DNA of 10,117 bases from Planctomycetota bacterium (GCA_023412695.1 JAEYNG010000461.1:1-10117); one strand, 5' to 3'; shown: positions 1-7,938, counted from the first letter of the stretch. The notes: a model not told the origin generated them from the sequence alone. Program-made: numbers and translations.

Positions 1-1
1 G

Positions 2-604
2 TATTACCCCACCGTCACACTCAACCTCGACTACTTCCTGACGCGGCAGTCCGTGCCGACGGACCGGGACTGGAGCGGGCTGTTGACGCTCAACCTGCCC
101 CTATTCTCGGCGGGGCAGATCGATGCGGATGTTCGCTCGGCGTGGTCGTTCTTCCGGCAGGACCTGCTGCGGCTGAGCCTGACGCGCCGGCAGGTCGAGA
201 GCGATGTGCGTATCGCATTCGAGGACCTGCGGTCGGCCCAACTCCGCATGCGGGAGCTCGATCGGCAGGTGCGCGCGGCGGAAGAGTCGCTGCGGCAGGC
301 GGAGGCGTCGTACGCCGCGGGACTCGGGACGAACCTCGAGCGGATCACGGCGCAGGATCAGTTGCTCGGCGCGCAGCTTGCGCTGGCCCGGGAGCGGTAC
401 ACGTTGAAGATCGCCTACCTTGCATTGCACCGTGCGACCGGGACGCTGACCGGTCAGACGGTGCCGGACCTGCCCGCCATGCCCCCGGCGCGATACGCGG
501 GCGAGGAGCTCCCCGACTCGCCGTTCATCAACGCGCCGGGGCTTCCGGTGCGGGGCGATGCGCCGTCGCCGACGTCCGACCGCACCCCAGGGACGGGAGC
601 CTGA
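2..604 (+). CDS. TolC-family outer-membrane efflux protein, C-terminal part (5' end outside window)
   Basis: The reading frame is open from the left edge and ends in TGA at 602-604, giving about 200 residues. The visible part starts in a beta-strand region (YYPTVTLNLDY) and continues through LTLNLPLFSAGQID, the typical strand and turn before the second helical hairpin of OEP/TolC proteins. Next comes a long charged helix (RRQVESDVRIAFEDLRSAQ), then the conserved turn SYAAGLGTNLERITAQDQLL and a final helix ending HRATGTL. The last ~50 residues are a proline-rich periplasmic tail. Members of this family form trimeric outer-membrane channels for RND pumps. Here the pump gene starts 3 bases after the stop, so co-transcription and joint function are likely. 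The missing N-terminal half holds the first OEP repeat and the signal peptide. Which substrate is exported cannot be told. The family call is secure even though the gene is partial. Confidence 0.88.
   Translation, partial: YYPTVTLNLDYFLTRQSVPTDRDWSGLLTLNLPLFSAGQIDADVRSAWSFFRQDLLRLSLTRRQVESDVRIAFEDLRSAQLRMRELDRQVRAAEESLRQAEASYAAGLGTNLERITAQDQLLGAQLALARERYTLKIAYLALHRATGTLTGQTVPDLPAMPPARYAGEELPDSPFINAPGLPVRGDAPSPTSDRTPGTGA
595..599 (+). promoter_or_regulatory. Ribosome binding site of the RND pump gene
   Basis: GGGAG lies 8 bases before the ATG at 608, inside the last codons of the upstream TolC-family gene. It supports ATG 608 as the start and tight coupling of the two genes. Confidence 0.6.
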
Positions 605-607
605 CCC

Positions 608-3600
608 ATGCAACGACTCGCGGAAGTCTGCATCCGGCGTCCGGTGTTCGCGGCGATGCTCATCCTCGCGATGGTGGTCGTGGGCGCGACGGCGTACACC
701 AAGCTCGGCGTCGATCGCCTCCCCTCGGTCGATCTGCCGACGGTCAATGTCCGCACCACGCTGCCCGGCGCATCACCCGAGGAGGTCGAGACCGAGGTCT
801 CGCAGATCATCGAGGAGGCGGTGAACACCGTCGAGGGGATCGAGGAGCTGCGGTCGATCTCCGGGCAGGGCAGTTCGATCGTGCTGGTGACTTTCCGGCT
901 CGACCGCGACATCGAGGCGGCGGCGCAGGACGTCCGCGACCGCGTGGCGACCGCGCTGCGACGGCTCCCCGAGGACGCCGAGCCGCCGATCGTCTCGAAG
1001 TTCGACAACGACTCGTCCCCCGTGCTGCGGATCGCCCTCTCGGGCGAGCTGACGGTCCGCGAGCTGACCGAGATCGCCGACAAGGTCGCGCGGCCGCAGC
1101 TCGAACGCTCCGTCGGCGTGGGGGAAGTCGCGATCGTCGGCGGGCTCGAACGCACGGTCAACGTGTGGGTCGATGCCGACCGTCTCGCGGCGTACGGCAT
1201 CCCGATCACCGCGGTGCGTGAGGCGATCGCGCGGCAGAACTCCGATGTTCCCGGCGGCAACCTCACCGGCGAGTCGAGCGAGCAGGTGCTCCGGACGCTC
1301 GGGCGGCTCAACGAGCCCGCGGCGTTCAACGACATCATCATCGCGGTGGTGAACGGCGCGCCGGTGCGTATCCGCGACATCGGCCGGGCCGAGGACGGGA
1401 CGAAGGAGCAGCGGTCGGTCTCGCGGCTGAACGGGAACCCGGCGGTCTCGCTGGAGGTCCGGCGGCAGTCGGGGGCGAACACCGTCGAGGTGATCGAGGG
1501 GGTGAAGTCCCAGCTCGAGAACGTGCGGGCCCAGCTCCCCGCGGGCGTGAACCTCGAGGTCATCCGGGATCAGTCCATTTATATCTACGCCGCGCTGCAC
1601 GAGATCAACGTGCACCTGGTGCTCGGCTCGATCCTCGCGTGCCTGGTGGTGCTCGCGTTCATGCGGAGCTGGCGGTCGACCGTCATCGCGGGGATCGCGA
1701 TCCCGGCGTCGGTCATCTCGACGTTCGCCGTGATGTGGGCGCTCGACTTCACGCTCAACAGCGTGACGATGCTCGCGCTGGTGCTGATGGTCGGCATCGT
1801 CATCGACGACGCGATCGTGGTGCTCGAGAACATCTTCCGTATGGTCGAGGAGAAGGGCCTGCCGCCGCTCGAGGCCGCCAGACGCGGCACGGCGGAGATC
1901 GGCCTGGCCGTCCTCGCAACCACCCTCTCGCTGGTCGTGATCTTCGTGCCCGTCTCGTTCATGTCGTCGATCTCCGGTCGGTTCCTCTACCAGTTCGGCA
2001 TCACCGCCGCGGTCGCGGTGCTCATCAGCCTGCTCGTCTCGTTCACGCTCACGCCCATGCTCTCGGCCCGCGCGCTGCGGGCCATCGCCGGGCACGGCCA
2101 TGGCCATGCGCACGGCGCGGCGTCCCGGGGCGGGTTCTACGCGTGGATCGACGCGGCCTACACGTGGATGCTGCGCATCGCGATGCGCTTCCGCTACGTC
2201 GCCGCCGTCCTCGGCATCGGCGTCATGCTGTCTGCGGTGCCGCTCTACGGCCTGCTGCAGCAGGACTACCTGCCCGGCAACGTGGACGAGGCGGAGTTTG
2301 AGATCAATGTCAACGGGCCGGAGGGCGTCAGCTTCGCGGCGATGAACGACGCGATGCGCGCGGTCGAGGAGCGCGTCCGCGCACACCCGGCGGTCCGCAC
2401 CACGCTCACTTCCGTTGGCGGCTCCTTCCTCGGACAGGTGACCCGCGGCGAGATCTATGTCCGCATCGCGCCGCACGAGGAGCGTGTGTTCTCCTTCTCG
2501 CGTCTCTGGAAGGAGACGCTCAACGGCCAGCCGCTCGCGGCGTTCAGGGGCAACTACTCCCAGCGCGACGTCATGCAGGAACTCCGCCGCTCGCTCCGCG
2601 GCCTGCCGGACCTTCGCGTGTCGGTCCGCAACTTCCCGTCCTTCAACGTCGGCGGCGGCAACTTCGACATCGACCTTGCCCTCCGCGGCCCGGAGCTCGA
2701 GCGGCTCGCCGAGTACACCGAGGAGCTCCGCCGGCGCGGGCTCGAACTCGGCGGCCTGCCGGACCTCGACACCACGCTCAAGCTCAACACGCCCGAGCTG
2801 CGCGTGCAGATCGACCGCGACCGGGCCGCGGACCTCGGCGTGACGCCGCAGGACATCGGGACTGCGCTCCGCATCCTTGTCGGCGGCGATGAGGAGGTCA
2901 CACGCTTCCGCGACCCCGCGACGAGCGAGGACTACGACGTGCAGCTCCGGCTGATGGAGTCGTTCCGCTCGGACGAGGCCACACTGCCGCGACTGCTGGT
3001 CCCGGCGAGCGGCCGGCCGGGGCAGGTCGTCGAGCTGCGGAGCATCGCGTCGCTCGCCCCGGCGACGACCGCGGCGAGAATCGACCGGCTTGACCGTCAA
3101 CGCGCCGCCAACGTCCGCGGCTCGGTCGGCCCCGGCTTTGCGCTCTCCGACCGCCTCGAGGCGATGCGCGCCGAAATCGACAAGATGAACCTGCCCCCGG
3201 CCTACACCGTCCGAACGATGGGGCGCGGCCGCGAGCTTGAGCGCACGTTCGTCGAGTTCCTGTTCGCGTTCGGCTTGTCGATCGTGTTCATGTACATGAT
3301 CCTGGCGTCCAACTACGAGAGCCTGATCCACCCGGTGACGATCCTGCTCTCGCTGCCGCTGGCGATCCCCTTCGCGTTCCTCTCGCTCTATCTCGCCGGG
3401 CAATCGATCAACCTGTACTCCGCGCTGGGCATCCTCGTGCTCTTCGGCGTGGTGAAGAAGAACGCGATCCTGCAGATCGATCACATGAACCAGTTGCGGA
3501 AGGCGGGGATGCCGCGGGAGCAGGCGATCATCCAGGGCAACCGCGACCGGCTGCGGCCGATTTTGATGACCACCCTCGCGCTAGTAGGCGGCATGCTGCC

Positions 3601-3820
3601 GCTGGCGCTGGGCACCGGCCCCGGCGCAGAGGAACGCCGCGCCGTGGCGGTGGTCGTCATCGGCGGACAGTCGCTCTCGCTCCTGCTGACGCTGCTCTAC
3701 ACGCCCGTGGCGTACTCGATCTTCGACGACATCGGCGCATGGTTCGGGCGGCGCTTCGGCCGCACGCCGGAGACGGGCGGGGGCGCACCGGGGGCTGCGG
3801 TCCCGGCCGATCCGTCCTGA
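608..3820 (+). CDS. RND multidrug efflux permease, HAE1/AcrB type
   Basis: This 1070-residue protein has the usual length and layout of an inner-membrane proton-driven RND pump. TM1 (about 12-31) follows the family opening IRRPVFAAMLI. A large periplasmic loop comes next, then TM2-TM6, a cytoplasmic loop, TM7 (about 528-550), a second large periplasmic loop, and TM8-TM12 from about residue 881. The proton-relay residues are all present: D400 and D401 in TM4 (GIVIDDAIVVLEN), K951 in TM10 (VKKNAIL), and R981 and T988 in TM11 (RLRPILMTT). They match AcrB D407, D408, K940, R971 and T978, so the pump should be active. The protein lies directly behind a TolC-family channel gene, which indicates a tripartite efflux system; the adaptor gene is not in the window. 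Odd feature: the TM6-TM7 cytoplasmic loop carries four alternating histidines (H496, H498, H500, H502). Substrate is unknown, but the DD/K relay context is of the HAE1 rather than the CusA heavy-metal type. Confidence 0.97.
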   Translation: MQRLAEVCIRRPVFAAMLILAMVVVGATAYTKLGVDRLPSVDLPTVNVRTTLPGASPEEVETEVSQIIEEAVNTVEGIEELRSISGQGSSIVLVTFRLDRDIEAAAQDVRDRVATALRRLPEDAEPPIVSKFDNDSSPVLRIALSGELTVRELTEIADKVARPQLERSVGVGEVAIVGGLERTVNVWVDADRLAAYGIPITAVREAIARQNSDVPGGNLTGESSEQVLRTLGRLNEPAAFNDIIIAVVNGAPVRIRDIGRAEDGTKEQRSVSRLNGNPAVSLEVRRQSGANTVEVIEGVKSQLENVRAQLPAGVNLEVIRDQSIYIYAALHEINVHLVLGSILACLVVLAFMRSWRSTVIAGIAIPASVISTFAVMWALDFTLNSVTMLALVLMVGIVIDDAIVVLENIFRMVEEKGLPPLEAARRGTAEIGLAVLATTLSLVVIFVPVSFMSSISGRFLYQFGITAAVAVLISLLVSFTLTPMLSARALRAIAGHGHGHAHGAASRGGFYAWIDAAYTWMLRIAMRFRYVAAVLGIGVMLSAVPLYGLLQQDYLPGNVDEAEFEINVNGPEGVSFAAMNDAMRAVEERVRAHPAVRTTLTSVGGSFLGQVTRGEIYVRIAPHEERVFSFSRLWKETLNGQPLAAFRGNYSQRDVMQELRRSLRGLPDLRVSVRNFPSFNVGGGNFDIDLALRGPELERLAEYTEELRRRGLELGGLPDLDTTLKLNTPELRVQIDRDRAADLGVTPQDIGTALRILVGGDEEVTRFRDPATSEDYDVQLRLMESFRSDEATLPRLLVPASGRPGQVVELRSIASLAPATTAARIDRLDRQRAANVRGSVGPGFALSDRLEAMRAEIDKMNLPPAYTVRTMGRGRELERTFVEFLFAFGLSIVFMYMILASNYESLIHPVTILLSLPLAIPFAFLSLYLAGQSINLYSALGILVLFGVVKKNAILQIDHMNQLRKAGMPREQAIIQGNRDRLRPILMTTLALVGGMLPLALGTGPGAEERRAVAVVVIGGQSLSLLLTLLYTPVAYSIFDDIGAWFGRRFGRTPETGGGAPGAAVPADPS

Positions 3821-3867
3821 GACGCCGACCGACGCCGCCGGCAGCGCGGGCGGTGAACAATGCGGGC

Positions 3868-5205
3868 ATGATCAACCGACTGCTCGTGCCGGCCGCGATG
3901 ATGCTGCTCCTTGTGCTCTCGCCGGTGTTGGCGAACCCCGATCCCACTGCGGCGGCCACGCGCAGCGCGGTTGAAGCGACATTGAGGTCAATGGAGGCCG
4001 CGGTGCTCACAGGCGACGCCGACGCTTACCTGCGGCACGTTTGCGGAGATGACTCGGTCTTTCTGCAGGAGCAGCGGATGTGGGCGGAGGACCTCAAGCG
4101 TCACAAGCCCGACCGCTTCACACTGAGAATCATCGACCCCGCGGAACGCGCGGCGAACGAGGCCGCGTCGAAAGGCGAGGCGCAGGATGCCTCGAAAGCA
4201 CCCCAGCCCGCGGACGCGGATGCGGACTTCCCGAGCGAGTTCGGTCCGGACCGCGCGGTCTTCGAGCTGGAGATGAGCTGGGAGATCACCGTCCCGCTTG
4301 CCGACGGCGAAGAAGGCGAGCCCGACCACCTCGATCGGACCGTGAGCTACCCGGTCGTCTTCGAGCGAAAGGACGATCAATGGCTGTTCCGCGGCGAGCG
4401 GTGGATCGAGGTCCGCGCGGCGGAGAACGCGGACAATGAGGAAGACGACGACGCGGGCGAGGGTAACGAACCGGCAAAGGCCGGCGCGGCGAGCACGCGC
4501 ATGAACGTCGTCCTTTGCTTCCCGGGCTTCGAGGAGGTCGCCCAGCGCATCGCCGAGGTGCTGCCCGCGGTCCGCGCGCACGTGGACGAGGGCTTCGAGC
4601 AGGAAGTCCCGCACGCGCAGGTCGTGAAAATCTATCCGACGATGCGGCACCTGCAGGCGTCGATCTATCTCTCGTACGTTGACGGCCTCGGCGGCTGGAA
4701 CGAGCCGAAGGAGTCGATCAAGGTGCTCGTGCGGCCGAACACGCAGCGCGGTTCGCTGCGGACGCTGCTCGCCCACGAGTACGGGCACGTCGCGACGTTC
4801 GAGCTCGGCCCGAAGGCGACGGATACCCCGTGGTGGGCGCTCGAGGGCGTCGCGGAGCTCTGCGCCGAGGCGTTCCGCCGCAACGGCAACCGCGGCGTCG
4901 TCGAACGCGTCCGTGTGTGGCACAAGGACGACAAGCTCGCGGACTTCGCATCGATCACGGACTTCCGCAACACGCCGCGACAGTTCATGGGCCACGTCTA
5001 CACCCAGGGTCACCACATGGTCGGCTACATCTCCGACCGGTTCGGACGGACGAAGCGGAACAACTGGTTCCGGGCGATGGCCAACGGAGCGAGCATCGAC
5101 CAGGCGACCAAGGACGTGCTCGGCCTGACAGGCGGGTTTACCCAGCTCGACGAAGAGTGGCGGGCGGAGTTGGGGAAGCCTGAGGTGGAAGCGCAGGCGA
5201 ACTGA
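3868..5205 (+). CDS. Secreted NTF2-like / zinc gluzincin (peptidase MA-like) protein
   Basis: The 445-residue protein starts at ATG 3868, chosen because it opens directly into a signal peptide (MINRLLVPAAMMLLLVLSPVLA, likely cut before NPD). The frame stays open further upstream, and GTG 3853 is an alternative. Residues about 28-185 look NTF2/SnoaL-like: a helix with the pattern AVEATLRSMEAAVLTGDADAYL, then strands ending in QWLFRGERWIEV, interrupted by an Ala/Asp-rich insert near 95-125. A very acidic linker (about 186-205) leads to the second domain, which holds H303-E-Y-G-H307 and, 19 residues later, E326 in WWALEGVAE. This is the HExxH...E zinc site of gluzincins with the EGxAE form seen in the peptidase MA_2-like group. 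By family knowledge it is a metallopeptidase, or a related binding protein, acting outside the cytoplasm; the substrate is unknown. It follows the pump gene by 47 bases and may be read with it. The peptidase call rests on motifs only. Confidence 0.78.
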   Translation: MINRLLVPAAMMLLLVLSPVLANPDPTAAATRSAVEATLRSMEAAVLTGDADAYLRHVCGDDSVFLQEQRMWAEDLKRHKPDRFTLRIIDPAERAANEAASKGEAQDASKAPQPADADADFPSEFGPDRAVFELEMSWEITVPLADGEEGEPDHLDRTVSYPVVFERKDDQWLFRGERWIEVRAAENADNEEDDDAGEGNEPAKAGAASTRMNVVLCFPGFEEVAQRIAEVLPAVRAHVDEGFEQEVPHAQVVKIYPTMRHLQASIYLSYVDGLGGWNEPKESIKVLVRPNTQRGSLRTLLAHEYGHVATFELGPKATDTPWWALEGVAELCAEAFRRNGNRGVVERVRVWHKDDKLADFASITDFRNTPRQFMGHVYTQGHHMVGYISDRFGRTKRNNWFRAMANGASIDQATKDVLGLTGGFTQLDEEWRAELGKPEVEAQAN

Positions 5206-5248
5206 CTGCATTTTGTTCGGGTAGCACCCTAACGCTGGATCTTGCGTC

Positions 5249-5267
5249 AATATACTGTATGATTTAA
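5249..5267 (+). promoter_or_regulatory. AT-rich promoter/operator candidate upstream of the nucleotidyltransferase gene
   Basis: In a GC-rich window this 19-base stretch has 16 A/T bases. It contains two overlapping -10-like hexamers, TATACT (5251-5256) and TATGAT (5258-5263), each matching five of six consensus bases. A short perfect inverted repeat, ATAC-T-GTAT (5252-5260), is centred between them. No convincing -35 box lies at the right distance from either hexamer. The site is 18 bases before ATG 5286. It may drive the two-gene cassette downstream and could be an autoregulatory operator; both are inferences. Confidence 0.4.
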
Positions 5268-5285
5268 CCGACAGCTAGGTGCCGA

Positions 5286-5831
5286 ATGAGCCGAATGAAC
5301 AGCACGCTTGTCGAGACGGCATTGACCGCCCTTGGTCAGGAACTCGGTGACGGAACGTCGATCGAAGTGCTGCTCGTCGGCGGTGCGGCCGGGATGTTGA
5401 CCGGCGTCTTTCCGCCGACCAGAACAACACTGGACTGCGACGTCATGCTGTACACGCCGCGGGCGGCGGCGATGGCGGTCGAGATCGCGGCGGAGACCGT
5501 AGCGGGACGGCTGGGACTTCCAGTCAAGTGGTTCAACGGCGATGTCCAGATGCGGCTGGATGCCTTGCCCGACGGATGGGAGCGTCGGAAGCTGCTTGTG
5601 GGCGAATATGGACGATTGCGCGTGATGAGCATCAGCCGTAAAGACCTGATCGCGATGAAGGTCCTTGCGGGCCGGGCTCAGGACATCGAGGATCTTCGAT
5701 CTATGCGGGTACGGGCGGACGAACGAGCGTTTGTGCGGACGTACCTTGCAACCCTGCCCGCCAAGGGAACGACGGCCGCGGAGATCGCCGACGCCGGGGC
5801 ACTGCTCGACGGCATGGAAACGGACGAATGA
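5286..5831 (+). CDS. DUF6036/AbiEii-like nucleotidyltransferase-fold protein
   Basis: The protein has 181 residues. The N-terminal half has the minimal nucleotidyltransferase signature: a strand and Gly pair LLVGGAAGMLTG (G32, G33), then TRTTLDCDVM with D50 and D52 as the DxD metal-binding pair. Residue D86 (WFNGDVQM) is a possible third acidic residue. The C-terminal half holds SRKDLIAMKVLAGRAQDIEDL (119-137), which resembles the K..A.R..D..DL helix typical of AbiEii/MNT-like toxins and DUF6036 proteins. By family knowledge such proteins transfer nucleotides to RNA or protein targets, or are inactive relatives; the substrate here is unknown. The start could be ATG 5286 (AGGTG 4 bases upstream) or ATG 5295 (13 bases). 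The gene overlaps the next by ATGA, so the two are translationally coupled and likely work together. Membership of the fold is fairly sure; the toxin role is inference. Confidence 0.75.
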   Translation: MSRMNSTLVETALTALGQELGDGTSIEVLLVGGAAGMLTGVFPPTRTTLDCDVMLYTPRAAAMAVEIAAETVAGRLGLPVKWFNGDVQMRLDALPDGWERRKLLVGEYGRLRVMSISRKDLIAMKVLAGRAQDIEDLRSMRVRADERAFVRTYLATLPAKGTTAAEIADAGALLDGMETDE

Positions 5832-6619
5832 ACAGCCGACTCGACAACCTGATCGCCGAGTGGTCCGCCATTGGCGCGGCGTTCGCGATCACGCCGGACA
5901 CGGGCGGCAGAACGCCGGATATCGAGCGCATGCTGCTCGAGACCGCGCGACTCGCCCCGCGGATGGCCCGGCTGTTCATCATGGCCGCGACTTGGCTGCA
6001 TGAGTATGGGGACCTGATCGCCAAGCACCGACTCCGGCGATTGATCGCCGACGAGCTCGAGCCCGCGCACCGACCGACGCTGGGCCTGCTGCTCGACATC
6101 GCACAGGGTGGCACGCACCCGCCGGAGTTCGCCTCAGTGATCCGCACGCTGCCGAAGATGAACCCGCCGCGCCCGCTGTTCGAGGCGGAACGAGCGACTG
6201 CGGCCCTCGCGGCGCGGGCCGAACGACGAGCCTCCGCGACCTCGCGCCAGTGGGGTTTGTGGTGCGAAGATTTCGAGTTCAAGACCGATGCGCTGCGTCC
6301 CGCCGGATGGATCATGGCACACCACCCGGGGCTGATCACACGTGCCGACTTCCGCGGCGATCTGCGCGCGTCCGTGCTTGCCGCCCTGACACACGACCCC
6401 GGCGCGGGACACAGCGAAGTCTCGCTCGCGGCTAGTGCGGGCGGCTCGCGCGCACAGGTACGCAGCGCGCTGCGAAATCTTGAACTCACCGGGCGCGTGC
6501 ATGCATGGCGAGCCGATGGCGCCAACCGGCGGGAGATTGCGCTTGCCTTTACAGCACCGTCCCCGTCAGGATCAGCACCGCGATCCCGAGGTAGATCAGC
6601 GTCCCCGACGCGTCCATGA
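5828..6619 (+). CDS. Unrecognised protein with probable C-terminal winged helix, partner of the nucleotidyltransferase
   Basis: The 263-residue protein starts at ATG 5828, overlapping the TGA of the upstream gene (ATGA). I do not recognise the family. Residues 1-110 appear all-helical, with charged and hydrophobic helices such as IERMLLETARLAPRMARLF and a DLIAKHRLRRLIADEL stretch. A basic, Ala/Arg-rich segment (about 116-140) and a Trp-containing stretch (WGLWCEDFEF) follow. Residues about 179-240 read as a winged helix: LRASVLAALTHDPG, a helix-turn-helix (EVSLAASAGGSRAQVRSALRNLE), then a wing (GRVHAWRADG) and a last strand (REIALAF). DNA binding, perhaps as antitoxin or autorepressor, is inferred from this and from coupling to a nucleotidyltransferase gene. 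In classical AbiE the winged-helix antitoxin is upstream and the wing is N-terminal, so this is not a plain AbiEi. Residues 241-263 (TAPSPSGSAPRS and on) are antisense to the end of mgtE and look like read-through. Confidence 0.65.
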   Translation: MNSRLDNLIAEWSAIGAAFAITPDTGGRTPDIERMLLETARLAPRMARLFIMAATWLHEYGDLIAKHRLRRLIADELEPAHRPTLGLLLDIAQGGTHPPEFASVIRTLPKMNPPRPLFEAERATAALAARAERRASATSRQWGLWCEDFEFKTDALRPAGWIMAHHPGLITRADFRGDLRASVLAALTHDPGAGHSEVSLAASAGGSRAQVRSALRNLELTGRVHAWRADGANRREIALAFTAPSPSGSAPRSRGRSASPTRP

Positions 6620-7931
6620 GCGTCGCCACCATCGGGCTCGACGCGGTCGCCGGGTCGAAGCCGAGGCGGCGGAGTAGCAGCGGGAGCATCGATCCCAGCA
6701 GCGTCCCCCACATCACCACCAGCCCGACCGCGAAGCTGATCGCCATCGCCAGCGGGAAGATGTGCGGCGTCTTGGCGACGCCCGTCCTCGCGAACGCCTC
6801 GACGCACAAGAACCCCAGGAACCCCAGCACCGCCGCGAGCATCAGCGCGGAGACGATCTCCTTCCGCACGATCCGGTGCCAGTCCTTCGGCGAGACCTCG
6901 CCGAGCGCCAGCGCACGCGTGAGCAGGGCCGCGGCCTGCGAGCCCGAGTTCCCGCCGCAGGACATCACCAGCGGCATGAACAGCGACAGCACCACCGCCC
7001 TGTCGAGCTGGTCCTGGAACCGCCCGAGCACGAGGATCGTGATCGTCTGCCCGACGAACAGCGCGCTAAGCCAGAAGCCGCGCTTGCGGAACATCTCGAT
7101 CGGGCCTGTGTGGATGTAGGGCTGCTCCAGGGCCTCGACGCCGCCGAGCTTCTGGATGTCCTCGGTGGCCTCGGCCTCGGCGACGTCCGCGACGTCGTCG
7201 GCCGTCACGATGCCCAGCAGCACGCCGCGGGAATCGGTGACGGGCAGCGCGATGCGGTCGTACCGCGCCATCATCCGGACCGCGTCCTCCTGATCCTGAT
7301 CCGCGCGGAGGCCGACGAAGTTCTGGTTCATCAACGACGCGACGGTCTCTTCTGGGTTCGCCAGGAACAGCGACCGGAGGCGGATGTCGTCGATCAGCAC
7401 GCCCAGATCGTCCACCACGTAGACAATGTTGATCGTCTCCGCGTCGTTCCCGTACTTGCGGATGTGCTCGAGCGCGTGCCCGATCGTCCACTCCGGCTTG
7501 AGCCGGATGTAGTCGGGGTTCATCAGCCTGCCGACCGACTCCGGCGGGTAGCCGAGGATCGCCTGCGTCTGCTTTCGATCCTCGGGCGACAGGCTCGCGA
7601 TCAGCCGCTGGGCCACCTCCGTCGGCAGCTCGTCGAGCAGGCGCACACGGTCGTCCGGGTCCATGCCCTCCACAACGCGCAACGCGGCGTCGCCCAGCTT
7701 CGCGATCAGCTCTTCCTGCACCTCCGGCTCGAGGTACGAGAACACCTCGCCCGCATCGTCGCGCGTGAGGAACCGGAAACATACCGCCCGCTCGTCGGGA
7801 CCAAGGCTGAGCATGATGTCGGCGACGTCCGCCGGCGGAATCCCCTCCAGCGCGGCGCGAAGCTCGCTGTACGCGTGCTCGCGCACAAGCTCTGCGACCT
7901 CGGGCTGGATCAGCTCGGCGGTGGGCGTCAC
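6549..7931 (-). CDS. mgtE: Magnesium transporter MgtE
   Basis: The 460-residue product is a full-length MgtE, a homodimeric Mg2+ channel of the inner membrane that is gated by intracellular Mg2+. The superhelical N domain covers about 1-135. CBS domain 1 spans about 137-200 and CBS domain 2 about 201-250 (DRIALPVTDSRGVLLGIVTADD). An acidic plug helix (about 248-270) leads to the five-helix pore domain from about 285. The pore signature GGNSGSQ (326-332) and the TLMDASG motif with D440, matching the Mg2+-selecting Asp of the Thermus protein (D432), are both present. Translation starts at GTG 7931, with GGAG 7 bases upstream. The gene is the last of three minus-strand genes, 57 bases after bshB1, and no terminator is visible. 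Its final 71 bases overlap the convergent plus-strand gene. No Mg2+-sensing leader (ykoK or M-box type) can be recognised in the short 5' gap. Confidence 0.97.
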   Translation of the reverse strand: MTPTAELIQPEVAELVREHAYSELRAALEGIPPADVADIMLSLGPDERAVCFRFLTRDDAGEVFSYLEPEVQEELIAKLGDAALRVVEGMDPDDRVRLLDELPTEVAQRLIASLSPEDRKQTQAILGYPPESVGRLMNPDYIRLKPEWTIGHALEHIRKYGNDAETINIVYVVDDLGVLIDDIRLRSLFLANPEETVASLMNQNFVGLRADQDQEDAVRMMARYDRIALPVTDSRGVLLGIVTADDVADVAEAEATEDIQKLGGVEALEQPYIHTGPIEMFRKRGFWLSALFVGQTITILVLGRFQDQLDRAVVLSLFMPLVMSCGGNSGSQAAALLTRALALGEVSPKDWHRIVRKEIVSALMLAAVLGFLGFLCVEAFARTGVAKTPHIFPLAMAISFAVGLVVMWGTLLGSMLPLLLRRLGFDPATASSPMVATLMDASGTLIYLGIAVLILTGTVL

Positions 7932-7938
7932 GGTTCGG

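Noticed and set aside
773..3484. A 903-codon open frame on the minus strand opposite the RND pump gene
   Set aside because: It is a shadow of GC-biased third positions. Its translation is an Arg/Asp/His-rich low-complexity string, while the plus-strand frame is a textbook RND pump.
3739..3867. An N-terminal extension of 43 codons on the gluzincin gene
   Set aside because: It overlaps the end of the pump gene and would bury the signal peptide that begins at 3868.
3821..3867. A near-repeat of GACGCCGACC and GACGCCGCCG between the pump and gluzincin genes
   Set aside because: Too short and too simple in a GC-rich background to be called a regulatory repeat.
5219..5229. A small hairpin (GGGT-AGC-ACCC) after the gluzincin gene, as a terminator
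   Set aside because: The stem has only four pairs and no T-run follows.
3988..5250. A 420-codon minus-strand frame opposite the gluzincin gene
   Set aside because: Same codon-bias artefact. The plus strand carries a signal peptide and zinc-site motifs.
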